A stretch of 64,000 bases of DNA, from positions 1-64,000 of the forward strand of contig JAGBKB010000063.1 in the NCBI GenBank assembly GCA_017934175.1. The letters are read 5' to 3'. Every line of letters starts with the position of its first letter. Within the stretch, counting starts at the first letter, position 1. Under the pieces are notes generated by a model. That model ran no database searches and had not been told where the DNA came from. It was given only the letters and a program-made list of their open reading frames with translations. The stretch is from Lachnospiraceae bacterium (lineage in GTDB: Bacteria > Bacillota > Clostridia > Lachnospirales > Lachnospiraceae). This document shows, piece by piece, positions 51,918 through 60,942 of the stretch. Both the position numbers and the translations under genes were made by a program.

Positions 51918-52724
51918 TTACTCCTCACGAGTACGAGCAGCATCAACATCCTCAAAGGTAGTTGCATCAAAGAGCAGACAAGGAACCTCGATATTCTCAT
52001 AACCATTCCAAAGAGGAACAGTAACAACATTTTCAAGGTCAATAGGGAACTTACGAGCTTTCTTAGAAGCTTCCTCACCAAGACCACTCTTAAGGATATT
52101 CCAAACATTACTGTCAGTAAAGTTAAGAACAACACCAGAACCAATCATAGCAGAAGTATTGGCAACCTTAGAACCAGAATATTTCTGCTTTTCTTCACCA
52201 CGAACAACAGTGGCAAGAATCTTAATGATTTCTTCCTTATTACCATCAGCAGCGGCAATAGCATCCTTCATTTCGTCAGTACCCTGCTCCATAGCAGCAG
52301 CAAGAAGCTCATCATAATTTTTAGCAGCATAAGCTTCACGGTCATCCTTAGTCAGACGGTCAGTGCAAGTGAGAGGAGTGCCCTTATCATTATAAAGAGC
52401 ATAACCCTTTACAATACCCCACATATCGTTTTCCTTATGGAAAGCAACAGCGGCCTCTTCACTATCAACATCAAGACTATTAGCTTCGCAGAACTCAACA
52501 TAAGCATCAGCTTTCTCAGCAATAGCTTTCTGAACTTGGTCAAGATTCTGAATAAACTGAATGTACTCACCATGCTGAATGTCAAGAGCCTTAGAAACAG
52601 GACGAGAAATACGGAAACCACCATTAGTGGTAAGAGCAACAAGTTCGGGAGTGTCAACAACTTTACGCTGACCAGCAACAACGGCGTTAAAGCCAAAAGC
52701 AAGTTTGGAAGTAGTAGGTTTCAT
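51918..52724 (-). CDS. Unknown, probably very abundant early protein
   Basis: 268 residues beginning MKPTTSKLAFGFNAVVAGQR, predicted soluble and mixed alpha/beta, with an Ala/Glu-rich helix zone (about 145-175) and an acidic C-terminus (FEDVDAARTREE). I do not recognise a family. Codon use differs sharply from neighbours: Gln is mostly CAG, and AAG, GAG, GAC, TTC and AAC are frequent, whereas the genome prefers CAA, AAA, GAA, GAT and TTT. With its own terminator and a location beside SSB and a RecT-like gene, this suggests a highly expressed DNA-metabolism protein. Confidence 0.7.
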   Translation of the reverse strand: MKPTTSKLAFGFNAVVAGQRKVVDTPELVALTTNGGFRISRPVSKALDIQHGEYIQFIQNLDQVQKAIAEKADAYVEFCEANSLDVDSEEAAVAFHKENDMWGIVKGYALYNDKGTPLTCTDRLTKDDREAYAAKNYDELLAAAMEQGTDEMKDAIAAADGNKEEIIKILATVVRGEEKQKYSGSKVANTSAMIGSGVVLNFTDSNVWNILKSGLGEEASKKARKFPIDLENVVTVPLWNGYENIEVPCLLFDATTFEDVDAARTREE

Positions 52725-52796
52725 AACAATTAATTGTTAAAAAGTTAAACATTGGGTTTATTGTACTTTTGTAAGTGTAAGTTCACTTTAATTAAT

Positions 52797-53780
52797 TTAT
52801 TGGTCTTGAATGTCAACAATATCAACTTCTTTAAAATCTCCATCACTAAGAGTAATTCCACTTGTGATTTTAAGTTCGGTTGTTTCCATTACACCAAATA
52901 ATACATCAGAACCAATTTCACGGGCACCATATGTAAAAGCTCTATGACCAATAAGAATACGAGCATATTTAGCATAAGTGTCTTTATCAAATAAACCTGC
53001 GGCAAGAGCCTCATTACGAGTAAAATGACCAGTAGCAGTCATAGTTCTACCATCAGGAAATACACGATTAAATTTATATTCAGTAATATAGTCCACGGGG
53101 ACAGCAGCACATCTAACAACAGGAATCTTACCAGCAGTTTGAGCTGCTTTAGCTTCAGCTTGATTACGAATAATAGCAAATTTATTAGCAGCAGAATTTA
53201 ATTGATAATCTTTATAAATATTATTGTCAAATCCTTTATAAAATCTAACAGGATATAAATAAATTTTATCATCATCTTCTTTAGCATTTTTAGCTTTTTC
53301 TTCAGCATCAGCTTTAGAATTGCATCTTACAGCATATTCTGGAAGATTACCATCATTATAGGAGTTAAATCCGTCTGTATATTCATACAGAGCTTGATAG
53401 TCTTTAATGACTTCCCAAGTACAAGCTGCCCTCGAAAGTAACGCCTTAACAATATGCACATCTACACCGGTTTTTCCATTAATAACATGAATATGTTCAA
53501 GACAAGTACTAAAAGGTAGATTTAAATCTTGTGCTCTCATAAGAACAGCAAGACCATCATTAACACTTTTGATACCACCTTTTTCACTGCGCATTACTTT
53601 AGTAATAAAGTTTTCAGCAGCTACAAGTTGTTTCTCATCAAAAAGATTAACTCTACTTAGACTTTGGTCATTGATTGTACTCAACGCTTTAGTGGAATGT
53701 GTAGGTTGTTCTGTAATAGGAGCTTCACTTGGATTATTATTATTAGCTCCAACAGAACTAACTTCAATTTTAGTTTCCAT
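52797..53780 (-). CDS. RecT-like single-strand annealing protein
   Basis: 327 residues. A polar N-terminal tail (about 1-45) precedes a core with the layout of RecT-type annealing proteins: ARAQDLNLPFSTCLEHIHV read as QDLNLPFSTCLEHIHVINGK, then VDVHIVKALLSRAACTWEVI (about 110-130), and later GHFTRNEALAAGLFDKDTY followed by ARILIGHRAFTYGAREIG and DVLFGVMET. This matches the family pattern of IhVINGK-x-V-d and the closing a-r-A-r/F-p-Dv-l-G-v. Role: annealing ssDNA in recombination-dependent replication, probably with SSB. It starts downstream of a host-type promoter. Confidence 0.6.
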   Translation of the reverse strand: METKIEVSSVGANNNNPSEAPITEQPTHSTKALSTINDQSLSRVNLFDEKQLVAAENFITKVMRSEKGGIKSVNDGLAVLMRAQDLNLPFSTCLEHIHVINGKTGVDVHIVKALLSRAACTWEVIKDYQALYEYTDGFNSYNDGNLPEYAVRCNSKADAEEKAKNAKEDDDKIYLYPVRFYKGFDNNIYKDYQLNSAANKFAIIRNQAEAKAAQTAGKIPVVRCAAVPVDYITEYKFNRVFPDGRTMTATGHFTRNEALAAGLFDKDTYAKYARILIGHRAFTYGAREIGSDVLFGVMETTELKITSGITLSDGDFKEVDIVDIQDQ

Positions 53781-53812
53781 ATTTCAAAGACCTTTCGTTG
53801 CGTTTGCTGATA

Positions 53813-53843
53813 CAAATATAATATATTTTATCAATAAATCAAA
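53813..53843 (-). promoter_or_regulatory. Host-type (Bacteroidota) early promoter
   Basis: On the - strand TTTG (53840-53843) is followed after exactly 19 bp by TATATTTG (53813-53820). It stands 33 bp upstream of the RecT-like gene start; AAAGG occurs 14 bp before that ATG. Confidence 0.75.
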
Positions 53844-53859
53844 TATGTACTAAAAGAAA

Positions 53860-55251
53860 TTACAAAATAATTTCTCCTGTATCTGAATTTATTGATATGT
53901 CCTTATCTATATTGCAATCACAAATTGTTATTAAATTTGTTGGGCGTTCTTTATACATTGAATTTTCTTCAATAGTATCTACACAATATATTCTATGAAT
54001 TTCAGTATTATCTCCTTTAAAGCGACAATTTTTAAATCGAGCTTTAAATTTAAATATATCATCAATAAGAGTTGTAGTAAATATTACAATATCTATATCT
54101 ATCTCTAAATTATTATCAGAAGCACTTTTCATTGAAAGTACATGAGTTTGTCCATATATATACATTTGCATCCAATAAGTAGAAAGTGCAGAAGCTTTAA
54201 ATAATTTAGGTTTACCTTTATTAACACCACTTTTATAAGTTATAGTTTCACCATTTTCATCAGGCATATAAGATGCCGGAATTTCATTATGATATAATCC
54301 ACAAATAATGTTTTCTTTATTAAGAGCATCAGCTATTTCATTGGCAAATTCTCCAGATTTGCTAACTATAACAATTCCTTTAAAGGGGTTTGCCTTAACA
54401 ATATTTATAACTTCATTTATTTTAGAAGTTAAATTACAAACAAGATTTTTTCTTTCTCTTGCTATATTATAAATTAGTTGCGCTCTTTCATGAATAGCAT
54501 TAGGATTATATACTTTATCAATTTGAACATTAAATTCTACGCTCATATCAAGTTCAGAATTCCATCCATTTTGACGAGCTACATTATTGCATATAGTCAT
54601 AGCAGAAGTATTGGAAATTTTATCTCCATTTCTACAAAGCTCTACCATATTAAAATCACCAAATACAGTCATACTATCTTTTATAAAATCAGAATATTTA
54701 TCATATTGCTTTTTTTCTTCTTCAGATAAATAAATACCATGTCTATATTCAGTAACAGGAACATTAATTTTACTTTGTTGTAATTCATTATCTCCAATAC
54801 CCAAATGTATATTTGGAAGTATTGATTGAATATTAGTTAATTTATTTAATTTTATTTTAGGATTAGTAATTACTGCAAGAGTAAATTTACTTTCTTGAAA
54901 AGATTTATTTATATAAATATCATTATCAATACCAACAATTATATTAGTAGTATATAAATAAAGTTTATTATAAGCATAATTTTGAGTTAAAAATTGAATA
55001 TGGTTTTCAATAAAAACTGCTTCATTTAACTCCAAAGTTTCTTTAATTACTTTTAGTATCTCCTCTCTATACTTATAATCTTCAACCACAATAAGTAATT
55101 TTTCATTAGGTCTTTTTAATATTAGTTTACCTATTGTTCCTAATAAAACTTTACCTATATTGAGAGGAGGATAAGCAAGAATACTTCCTTTACCTTTATT
55201 AGCAAGAAATCCTTCTTGTAATAATTGATTTATTTTGTTATAGTCAATCAT
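53860..55251 (-). CDS. SNF2-like (SF2) helicase with degenerate motif I
   Basis: 463 residues from ATG 55251, which overlaps the polymerase stop by 8 bp; upstream in-frame ATGs lie inside the polymerase gene. The crAss-like SNF2-family helicase is conserved at this place. Visible here: motif I reduced to YPPLNIGKVLL (about 27-37; Gly-Lys kept, the G-x-G-K-T/S pattern lost), a helicase C half with FKGIVIVSKSGEFANEIADAL (cut: motif IV region) and IDDIFKFKARF (about 414-424, motif VI-like). No clear DEAH box is seen, so ATPase activity is uncertain. Confidence 0.65.
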   Translation of the reverse strand: MIDYNKINQLLQEGFLANKGKGSILAYPPLNIGKVLLGTIGKLILKRPNEKLLIVVEDYKYREEILKVIKETLELNEAVFIENHIQFLTQNYAYNKLYLYTTNIIVGIDNDIYINKSFQESKFTLAVITNPKIKLNKLTNIQSILPNIHLGIGDNELQQSKINVPVTEYRHGIYLSEEEKKQYDKYSDFIKDSMTVFGDFNMVELCRNGDKISNTSAMTICNNVARQNGWNSELDMSVEFNVQIDKVYNPNAIHERAQLIYNIARERKNLVCNLTSKINEVINIVKANPFKGIVIVSKSGEFANEIADALNKENIICGLYHNEIPASYMPDENGETITYKSGVNKGKPKLFKASALSTYWMQMYIYGQTHVLSMKSASDNNLEIDIDIVIFTTTLIDDIFKFKARFKNCRFKGDNTEIHRIYCVDTIEENSMYKERPTNLITICDCNIDKDISINSDTGEIIL

Positions 55252-57598
55252 TGTCTTCGTTATCATCAAATAAGGTAGCATAAGAACCGCCACCACCATA
55301 TTTTTTAAGTAAAGCTTTACCGGATTTAGTACCTTTAGATTTATCACCTTTAAGATTAGGACTAATACCTAACATTATAGGGTCTATAATCTTATAAGCT
55401 TCATTATAATAGTATTCAAAATCAATATCTCTTTCAGTAATTGCTTTATCATCAAGAGTATTTAAAACTTTAACTCTATATCCTGCACAAAGATTGTTTA
55501 TACCTTGTGTAGTATTATTAACTTTACATAATATTCCACCAGATTTACTTACATAAAATCTTACATTTCTTTGTAATTCTTTTGTATCAGTACCATAAGT
55601 AAATCTTACATGAAATTGTCTACCAATATTTTGTGTTTTACAAAAATCAAGAATATCGGTAGCTTCATATAAAGTTTCTAATACTGGTTTATCATAAAGA
55701 AAATAATTTTCTACTGCTTGTGCAACAATAGGTTGATTATATCCTTTTTGTAAATCTTCAATATAAAGTTTAGGATTGAAATCTCCTTTATATCCAGCAT
55801 CTTTTCCAATTTCTTTAAAAAGATAATTATTAATATCTCTATCTATATAATGTGAAAATAATTCACTATCAGCACCAAGTTTAGTAACTTTTAACCAATT
55901 TTGAGTAATTTCGTCAAACTTAGCTTTATCTTTTTTATAAAGTTTAACAACAATACCATCTGTATTTGCAGATACAACTTCAATATTATTCATTTCAAGT
56001 TCTTCACACAACATTAAGACAAATAATTGTCCATTTATAGTAACTTTCAAAACAGCAAGTCTATCACAAATATCACTATTTTCATCACCAAGTTTACCAT
56101 AAATACTATTGATAACAATCTTTAATGCTTGTGCAAGTAAATCACGAGGAATACCATCAATAAAATCTTCTTTACTATGTTTAGCTTCAACGCGAGTATT
56201 CTTTAGCCAATTAATAAGTTTAGTAAATACTCCAATATCTAAATGTTCAGGAGCAATTCTATATGCTCCCATAAGGCTCGGATAGAAGCTAGCAATATCG
56301 AAATGAACATAAATATAAGAATTATCTGTAAGACTAATCCAAATATTTTTATCATCAGGCAAATCAGTATATTCAAGTTTTGATACAAGTTTTCTTGGAG
56401 GGTCTTGACTATGAAGACCACCTGTAGCCATAGTATAAGTTAATTTTCCAATAACTATATTTTCTTTGAAACTATCTTTACTAACAGAACTAACCACAGT
56501 TTTCTTAATTCTTTCAAGATAATCTTGCATTGGCTTAGTTTTAAAAGAAACATTATCAAAAATAACTCTTTTAAAACTCATAGTAGTTCTTTCAGTCTTT
56601 TTTCCAGTCCATTGTTCAGGTCTAAGACCGCTAAAATCAGAATAAAACTTTTTAAATAGAATATTAGCAACATTACTTCTTGAACTATTCATTAAGTCAA
56701 CTTCATAAGTTTTAGATAAATTATATCTTAATCTTATTTCATCAATAAAAAGTCTAATTATTTCACAAACTATAAAAACATCATTTTTATTATAATGTTT
56801 CATAGGAGCTCTATAATCTTCAATCATCAATCTATCCCATTTATCAATAAGTTCATTTAATTGTTCATAAGTAAGGCCTTTATATCGAGGACGACTTTGA
56901 TATAAATGATAATCTTTTTCATTTATTGGAGGAAGTTCCCATTCAAGAAGTTCATACCATTTAATATTAATAGAAGTTTGTTTAAGTGATTTACCAAAAT
57001 AAACTTTTTCTCCTTTTTCATTAGTACCAGAACCAACTTTATTTAATGCAAATATCTTCATGACATCTATATCCTTATAAGGAAGAGGATAATCACGAAG
57101 CGTTTTCATATAATAATCTTTATAGAATGTTTCTCTATCTCCTTGAAGTTCTATAATATTTTTACTTGTTTCATGTAATTTTTTACATAAATCTTTAGTA
57201 GTATCAGAAATACCACTATACATAAGAAAACAAGCCATCATAAACTTATCATAAGAAGCAGAATTAAAACCATACATATAAGTTATTATAGTATCATTTC
57301 TTACTTTATGTGGAGCTAAATCATTTATAAATTTCATAAAAGTTAAATGCTGACTATCATCATAATCAGTTATATCAAATTGCCAACATTTAACTTTATC
57401 TAATCTTTCTATAATTTCTTTAACTGTAAGTTTTTCAACTAATGGTATAGGTTTTTTGCTTTCTTTACCTTTTTTAATTTTAATTTTACAACAATCAGAA
57501 AATATATTAAGATAATCGCTTACATCAACAACAGTGATACTGAAATAATTTGGAAGAACTTCAACATCATAAGCATATTGTCGAATTTTAACGGCCAT
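55244..57598 (-). CDS. Family B DNA polymerase
   Basis: 784 residues. Exonuclease motif I is Y10-D11-V-E13; exo III is HYNKNDVF (about 270). Polymerase motif A is HFDIASFYPSLMG (about 427), motif B KIVINSIYGKLGD (about 488) and motif C ANTDGIVVKL (about 545), with the T-D-G variant of D-T-D used by many phage family B enzymes. It is the replicative polymerase with proofreading. It starts 10 bp before the end of helicase exon 2 and ends in TGA overlapping the SNF2-like gene. No intron or frameshift is apparent. Confidence 0.93.
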   Translation of the reverse strand: MAVKIRQYAYDVEVLPNYFSITVVDVSDYLNIFSDCCKIKIKKGKESKKPIPLVEKLTVKEIIERLDKVKCWQFDITDYDDSQHLTFMKFINDLAPHKVRNDTIITYMYGFNSASYDKFMMACFLMYSGISDTTKDLCKKLHETSKNIIELQGDRETFYKDYYMKTLRDYPLPYKDIDVMKIFALNKVGSGTNEKGEKVYFGKSLKQTSINIKWYELLEWELPPINEKDYHLYQSRPRYKGLTYEQLNELIDKWDRLMIEDYRAPMKHYNKNDVFIVCEIIRLFIDEIRLRYNLSKTYEVDLMNSSRSNVANILFKKFYSDFSGLRPEQWTGKKTERTTMSFKRVIFDNVSFKTKPMQDYLERIKKTVVSSVSKDSFKENIVIGKLTYTMATGGLHSQDPPRKLVSKLEYTDLPDDKNIWISLTDNSYIYVHFDIASFYPSLMGAYRIAPEHLDIGVFTKLINWLKNTRVEAKHSKEDFIDGIPRDLLAQALKIVINSIYGKLGDENSDICDRLAVLKVTINGQLFVLMLCEELEMNNIEVVSANTDGIVVKLYKKDKAKFDEITQNWLKVTKLGADSELFSHYIDRDINNYLFKEIGKDAGYKGDFNPKLYIEDLQKGYNQPIVAQAVENYFLYDKPVLETLYEATDILDFCKTQNIGRQFHVRFTYGTDTKELQRNVRFYVSKSGGILCKVNNTTQGINNLCAGYRVKVLNTLDDKAITERDIDFEYYYNEAYKIIDPIMLGISPNLKGDKSKGTKSGKALLKKYGGGGSYATLFDDNEDND

Positions 57599-57743
57599 AA
57601 CAAATGATTAAATCCTTTCTTGTTCTACTACAAGCAACATAAAGTCTACGAAGCATATCTTCAATATCAGGATATATTTTACCTTCTCTATCAAAAACTA
57701 TATCATTAACATCAACAAAAACATTTTCATAAGTACTACCTTG
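57588..57743 (-). CDS. Dda-like helicase, exon 2 (C-terminal part)
   Basis: 52 codons including the stop, beginning CAA-GGT-AGT (Q-G-S-T-Y) at 57743. It encodes the end of SF1 helicase motif V (QGSTYENVFVDVND) and motif VI (LRRLYVACSRTRKDLIICY). The 5' exon ends 990 bp upstream with ITSHKS, so joining restores the family text H-K-S-Q-G-S-T. Read alone it could be extended to an 82-residue frame starting at 57836, but that start lies inside the intron and is not expected to be used. Together with exon 1 the protein is 485 residues, close to T4 Dda (439). Confidence 0.88.
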   Translation of the reverse strand, partial: QGSTYENVFVDVNDIVFDREGKIYPDIEDMLRRLYVACSRTRKDLIICYGR

Positions 57744-58733
57744 CAAAAATCTTATATCTTTCAATATAAGCCTGACTATATCTTTAACTTTCATATTTCC
57801 ATATATAACCATAAGGAAATCTATTTGGAATACCAATTTGTTTTTTAATATTACTATATGCTCCTTTTACTCCAATAAAATTATCTATTTCAAAAGAATG
57901 ATTAAATTTTTTAATTAAAATATTATCTTTTGTAAAACATATAATTTTATTTTTAAAAGGAATACACATCGGATTATTTATACCTTGTCTAATTTCTCTT
58001 AAATGTTCAGCAAAACCTATAGGTTTAGGTTTACCTTTAAGTTTATTAGATATTTTTCTTCCTATTTCTTCTTTTTCTTTTTTTGTTTTATTAATAGCGG
58101 TATATCCACCAATTCCTCCAATAGTTTCATTTAATAATTCATATCCTTCTTTAAGGTATTTATTAATATAATATTCTTCATACCAATCAGGATTACTAAA
58201 AATAGTTTTAGAAGAATCTATTATTTTAATAATAAAAGGAATTGGTTTATTAGGAAGTAAATTATCAAGATAATGAAATAATTTTGTCCAATTTCTTCCA
58301 CCTTTTTTAACTTCATTAAGTTTCCAATAATGTTGTTTTAATCTTTTACTTGGAAGAAATCTACTTTGTCCAACATAAACAATCTTTTGTGTAATAGGGT
58401 CTTTAAGACCATAAATATAACTAATCATAACTTTATAATTTATTAATTCTATACAAATTTATGAAAAGTTATAAATAATTCCAAATAATTTTATGAAAAG
58501 TTAGTCCCCATTTCCCAATAATATTAATATTAATATTATCAGTACTCCTTTCGGATAGTCGATGAACCTTACTATTTCTATATTTTACAACATAGAGAGT
58601 AGTCTTGGCTGCTGATTGTCATATAATAATAATTTTTCAAGCGTTCACACTTAGATTTTTATCTTATGTTGTAGCATTATTATCTTCACGATGTTCCAGC
58701 AATTAAAGGACTTTTATAAGAGCCAAGTTACTA
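57744..58733 (-). mobile_element. Group I intron in the helicase gene
   Basis: 990 bp between helicase exons. P1: exon end ATAAGAGT pairs with guide GCTCTTAT, giving the required U-G at the 5' splice site (after 58734). P10: guide CTTG, directly before it, pairs with exon 2 CAAG. Core elements on the - strand: P AATTGCTGGAAC (58693-58704), Q CAATCAGCAGCC (58607-58618), R GTTCATCGACTATCC (58553-58567), S AAGATATAGTC (57774-57784); GACTAT in R and ATAGTC in S form P7. The stem CTTATAT/ATATAAG (P9) and a terminal G (57744) follow. The endonuclease gene lies between R and S, in the P8 loop. The 300 bp 5' of that gene (58429-58733) are the intron core. Confidence 0.9.
57784..58428 (-). CDS. GIY-YIG homing endonuclease (intron-encoded)
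   Basis: 214 residues. The GIY-YIG domain is N-terminal: SYIYGLKDPITQKIVYVGQS (YIY...YVG), conserved Arg in SKRLKQHY and catalytic Glu in DWYEEYYINKY with LLNET after it. The middle holds repeated NUMOD-like DNA-binding text (KKEKEEIGRKISNKLKGKPK) and the C-terminus a second such part (GVKGAYSNIKKQIGIP; YIWKYES). It would cut intronless alleles of the helicase gene and so spread the intron. The stop codon overlaps the S element of the intron core, a compact arrangement typical of long-associated introns and their endonucleases. Confidence 0.9.
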   Translation of the reverse strand: MISYIYGLKDPITQKIVYVGQSRFLPSKRLKQHYWKLNEVKKGGRNWTKLFHYLDNLLPNKPIPFIIKIIDSSKTIFSNPDWYEEYYINKYLKEGYELLNETIGGIGGYTAINKTKKEKEEIGRKISNKLKGKPKPIGFAEHLREIRQGINNPMCIPFKNKIICFTKDNILIKKFNHSFEIDNFIGVKGAYSNIKKQIGIPNRFPYGYIWKYES

Positions 58734-60035
58734 ACTCTTATGACTGGTAATTACAAAACCATAATCTAAATCTCTTGAATAAATGATTTGTCCATTACGA
58801 GTAATATTATTGGTTATAAGATATTTATCTTTAAAATCAAAATATTCTTTCCAACGCTTACTTCTAACAGCTCCTGTGGCCGATTTAGCAGATTTAACTA
58901 ATTCATCAAGAGTTTGTACATATTTTAAAATAGTAAATTTATCAGTATGGTCTATAACAAATAAAGGCTTTGTAATTTGTCCACCATTAACTAATTGGAA
59001 TTTTACAAGATAACCTTTAATATTATATTTTGCATCAGTATAATTAACAATATCATTTATAATATATTCTTCACTGTTATTAATAATAACAGAATTAAAT
59101 TCATCAACTATTGTTTTATAAGACATAATCAAGTCATTTTTAGTAATAATACCTTTTTCAGATTGACTAATTATTAATTGTCTTACAAAACTATTCCATT
59201 GAGTAACAGCTAAATTAGTATAAGCTATTATTTTATATTTATCAATATTACTTGTATATTCTTCATCTTGAAAACGATTAGCAATATTTCTAATAAAATC
59301 TTGTCTACCTATAATAGAATATCCTTCACCATTTTCATTATAATTCATTTCTCCAATATGTTTAGCAAAATAAGAAATAGTTTTTGTTGTATTATTTCTT
59401 ATATCTTGCCTAAGCATATCCAAAATATTAAGTATAGGATTGCTTGCTCCTTGTCTAACTATTTCATTAAGATAAAATAGTTTAACACAAGTGTCAAAAG
59501 CTTTACTTTTTCTTTCTTTTACAGGGGGTAATTGGCTCGCATCACCAATATATATTAGTTTAATTTTTCTATCTCTACAAACTCTATTAATATAATAAAC
59601 AAGTCCAGCTGGTAACATAGAACTTTCATCAATAACAAGAAGTTCAATATTATCAAGTTTAGGACTTGCCATAGGGTCAAATTGTGGATTTTTATAATCA
59701 AAATCAGCAAGATTCATATTGATTCTAAATCCAAAAGTACTTTGAATAGTAAATGTTTCAATACCATCAAGTGCTTGACTAAATACTCTACAAGCTTTAT
59801 GTGTAGGTGCAGTAAATCTTATAACAGAAGTTGCATATTTACAATTTCTAATTATATATTTAATAACAAAAGTTTTTCCTACACCTCCAGGACCAACAAG
59901 ACCATAAATATATTTTTGTTCATTAAAAGAATCATTTATAAATTCTGTTAATCCTTGTACTGCAATTTTTTGGTCATTAGTAAAATTAATGCCCCTATTA
60001 GCATTATTAATAGAGGCATTAATCTTAGTAGACAT
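58734..60035 (-). CDS. Dda-like SF1 helicase, exon 1 (N-terminal part)
   Basis: 434 codons from ATG 60035 (MSTKINASINN), 4 bp after the upstream stop; an ATG at 60059 overlaps that gene and is disfavoured. Motifs: Walker A G48-PGGVGKT55, Walker B L-V-I-D136-E137-S-S, motif III IGDASQLPPV (about 166), and the start of motif V in DYGFVITSHKS at its end. Without splicing translation stops at TAG (58731-58733) in the intron and the protein would lack motifs V and VI, so it would be inactive. Role: 5'-3' DNA helicase of the Dda/RecD2 group, in origin melting or fork movement. Confidence 0.9.
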
Positions 60036-60039
60036 TTCA

Positions 60040-60531
60040 CTAAATACTGGAGTTGGCATATTTATTTATTATATTTTGTCTTATTTCTTCATAATTATCT
60101 TTAAAATTAAAAAATTCTCTACAAGCAATATCATTATCTTTTGGCATATCAAATGTTTTAATTAAATCAAACATTATATTATTTTCAATAACATTATTTT
60201 TAACTAAATTACCCAATAAACCAACACCTGGGGCAAAAGGTAAATATAATGTTGGTCTTTTGCTTGTATCTTTTTTCTTAAGTTCAGTAATATGTAATCT
60301 TTTACCCTCTATTAATTCTTGACTATAATATATATTAGTTTTTATACTATAACTTCTTGAACTAATAGTATATTTTTCATTAGTTTGAATATCAACAGCA
60401 TAATATGTTCCATCTAAATTAATACCAGCAACACAATAAATATTTTTCTTTATTGTTGTATAAATATTAGTTTTTACTTTATTACTTTTAGATTTACTTT
60501 TCTTTTGGAAAGCAGAAAAATCAAAACGCAT
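60040..60531 (-). CDS. Hypothetical early protein, 163 residues
   Basis: Begins MRFDFSAFQKKSKSKSNKVK, basic at the N-terminus, then beta-rich text (NIYCVAGINLDGTYYAVDIQ) and a helical C-terminus. Family not recognised; the PTLYLPFAPGVGLLGNLV segment (about 93) has an unusual Pro/Gly pattern. It ends at TAG, followed in frame by TGA. It sits between the helicase and a basic 104-residue protein and is likely co-transcribed with the helicase. Confidence 0.55.
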   Translation of the reverse strand: MRFDFSAFQKKSKSKSNKVKTNIYTTIKKNIYCVAGINLDGTYYAVDIQTNEKYTISSRSYSIKTNIYYSQELIEGKRLHITELKKKDTSKRPTLYLPFAPGVGLLGNLVKNNVIENNIMFDLIKTFDMPKDNDIACREFFNFKDNYEEIRQNIINKYANSSI

Positions 60532-60533
60532 AG

Positions 60534-60848
60534 TTATTTTTTCATCTTAAAGTTAGACATTTTCATCTTTGACTTTACATTGGATAAAACATCTATACCT
60601 TTTTTCTTCTTTTTTCTTTGCTGTTCCCCAAAGTCCTCTTTATTACTTTTATCTTCTTTAACTTTCTTAAAAGAATCTACATATACAACAGTATATCCAT
60701 TCTTTTTAAGAAAATCAATTTTACCTAAAGTTTTAGTACCAAAAGTAGCATTTTTATCTACTTTTATGGTATCTTTAGATAATTGAATACCTTGAACTCT
60801 ATTGAGAACATTTTTAATATTCTCAACAGTATATTTTTCTTTTTCCAT
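60534..60848 (-). CDS. Hypothetical basic protein, 104 residues
   Basis: An N-terminal fold (MEKEKYTVENIKNVLNRVQG; KNGYTVVYVDSFKKVKED) is followed by a Lys-rich tail (QRKKKKKGIDVL; KSKMKMSNFKMKK). It may bind nucleic acid. Not recognised. It lies 2 bp upstream of the 163-residue gene. No strong terminator follows; an 18-bp palindrome occurs 40 bp upstream of its start. Confidence 0.55.
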   Translation of the reverse strand: MEKEKYTVENIKNVLNRVQGIQLSKDTIKVDKNATFGTKTLGKIDFLKKNGYTVVYVDSFKKVKEDKSNKEDFGEQQRKKKKKGIDVLSNVKSKMKMSNFKMKK

Positions 60849-60887
60849 TGTTTGTTAGTGTTTATTTTGTTTGTTATATTAGTAAGT

Positions 60888-60905
60888 AAATCAAATATTT
60901 GATTT
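60888..60905. promoter_or_regulatory. 18-bp perfect palindrome, possible operator
   Basis: AAATCAAATATTTGATTT lies in the 94-bp gap between two early genes, 40 bp upstream of the start of the 104-residue gene. The 12-base part ATATTTGATTTA also forms the -33 region of the promoter at 53813-53843. It could bind a dimeric regulator. Confidence 0.4.
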
Positions 60906-60942
60906 ATGGCAATTCCCCTTTAGAAGAATTGTATGTTATGTG

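Noticed and set aside
55252..55347. Upstream ATG for the SNF2-like helicase
   Set aside because: It would overlap the polymerase gene by more than 100 bp; ATG 55251 gives an 8-bp overlap, the usual spacing here.
57588..57836. An independent 82-residue gene with helicase motif VI
   Set aside because: Its first 31 codons lie in the intron (including the S element), and its coding part continues the helicase exactly at motif V, so it is exon 2.
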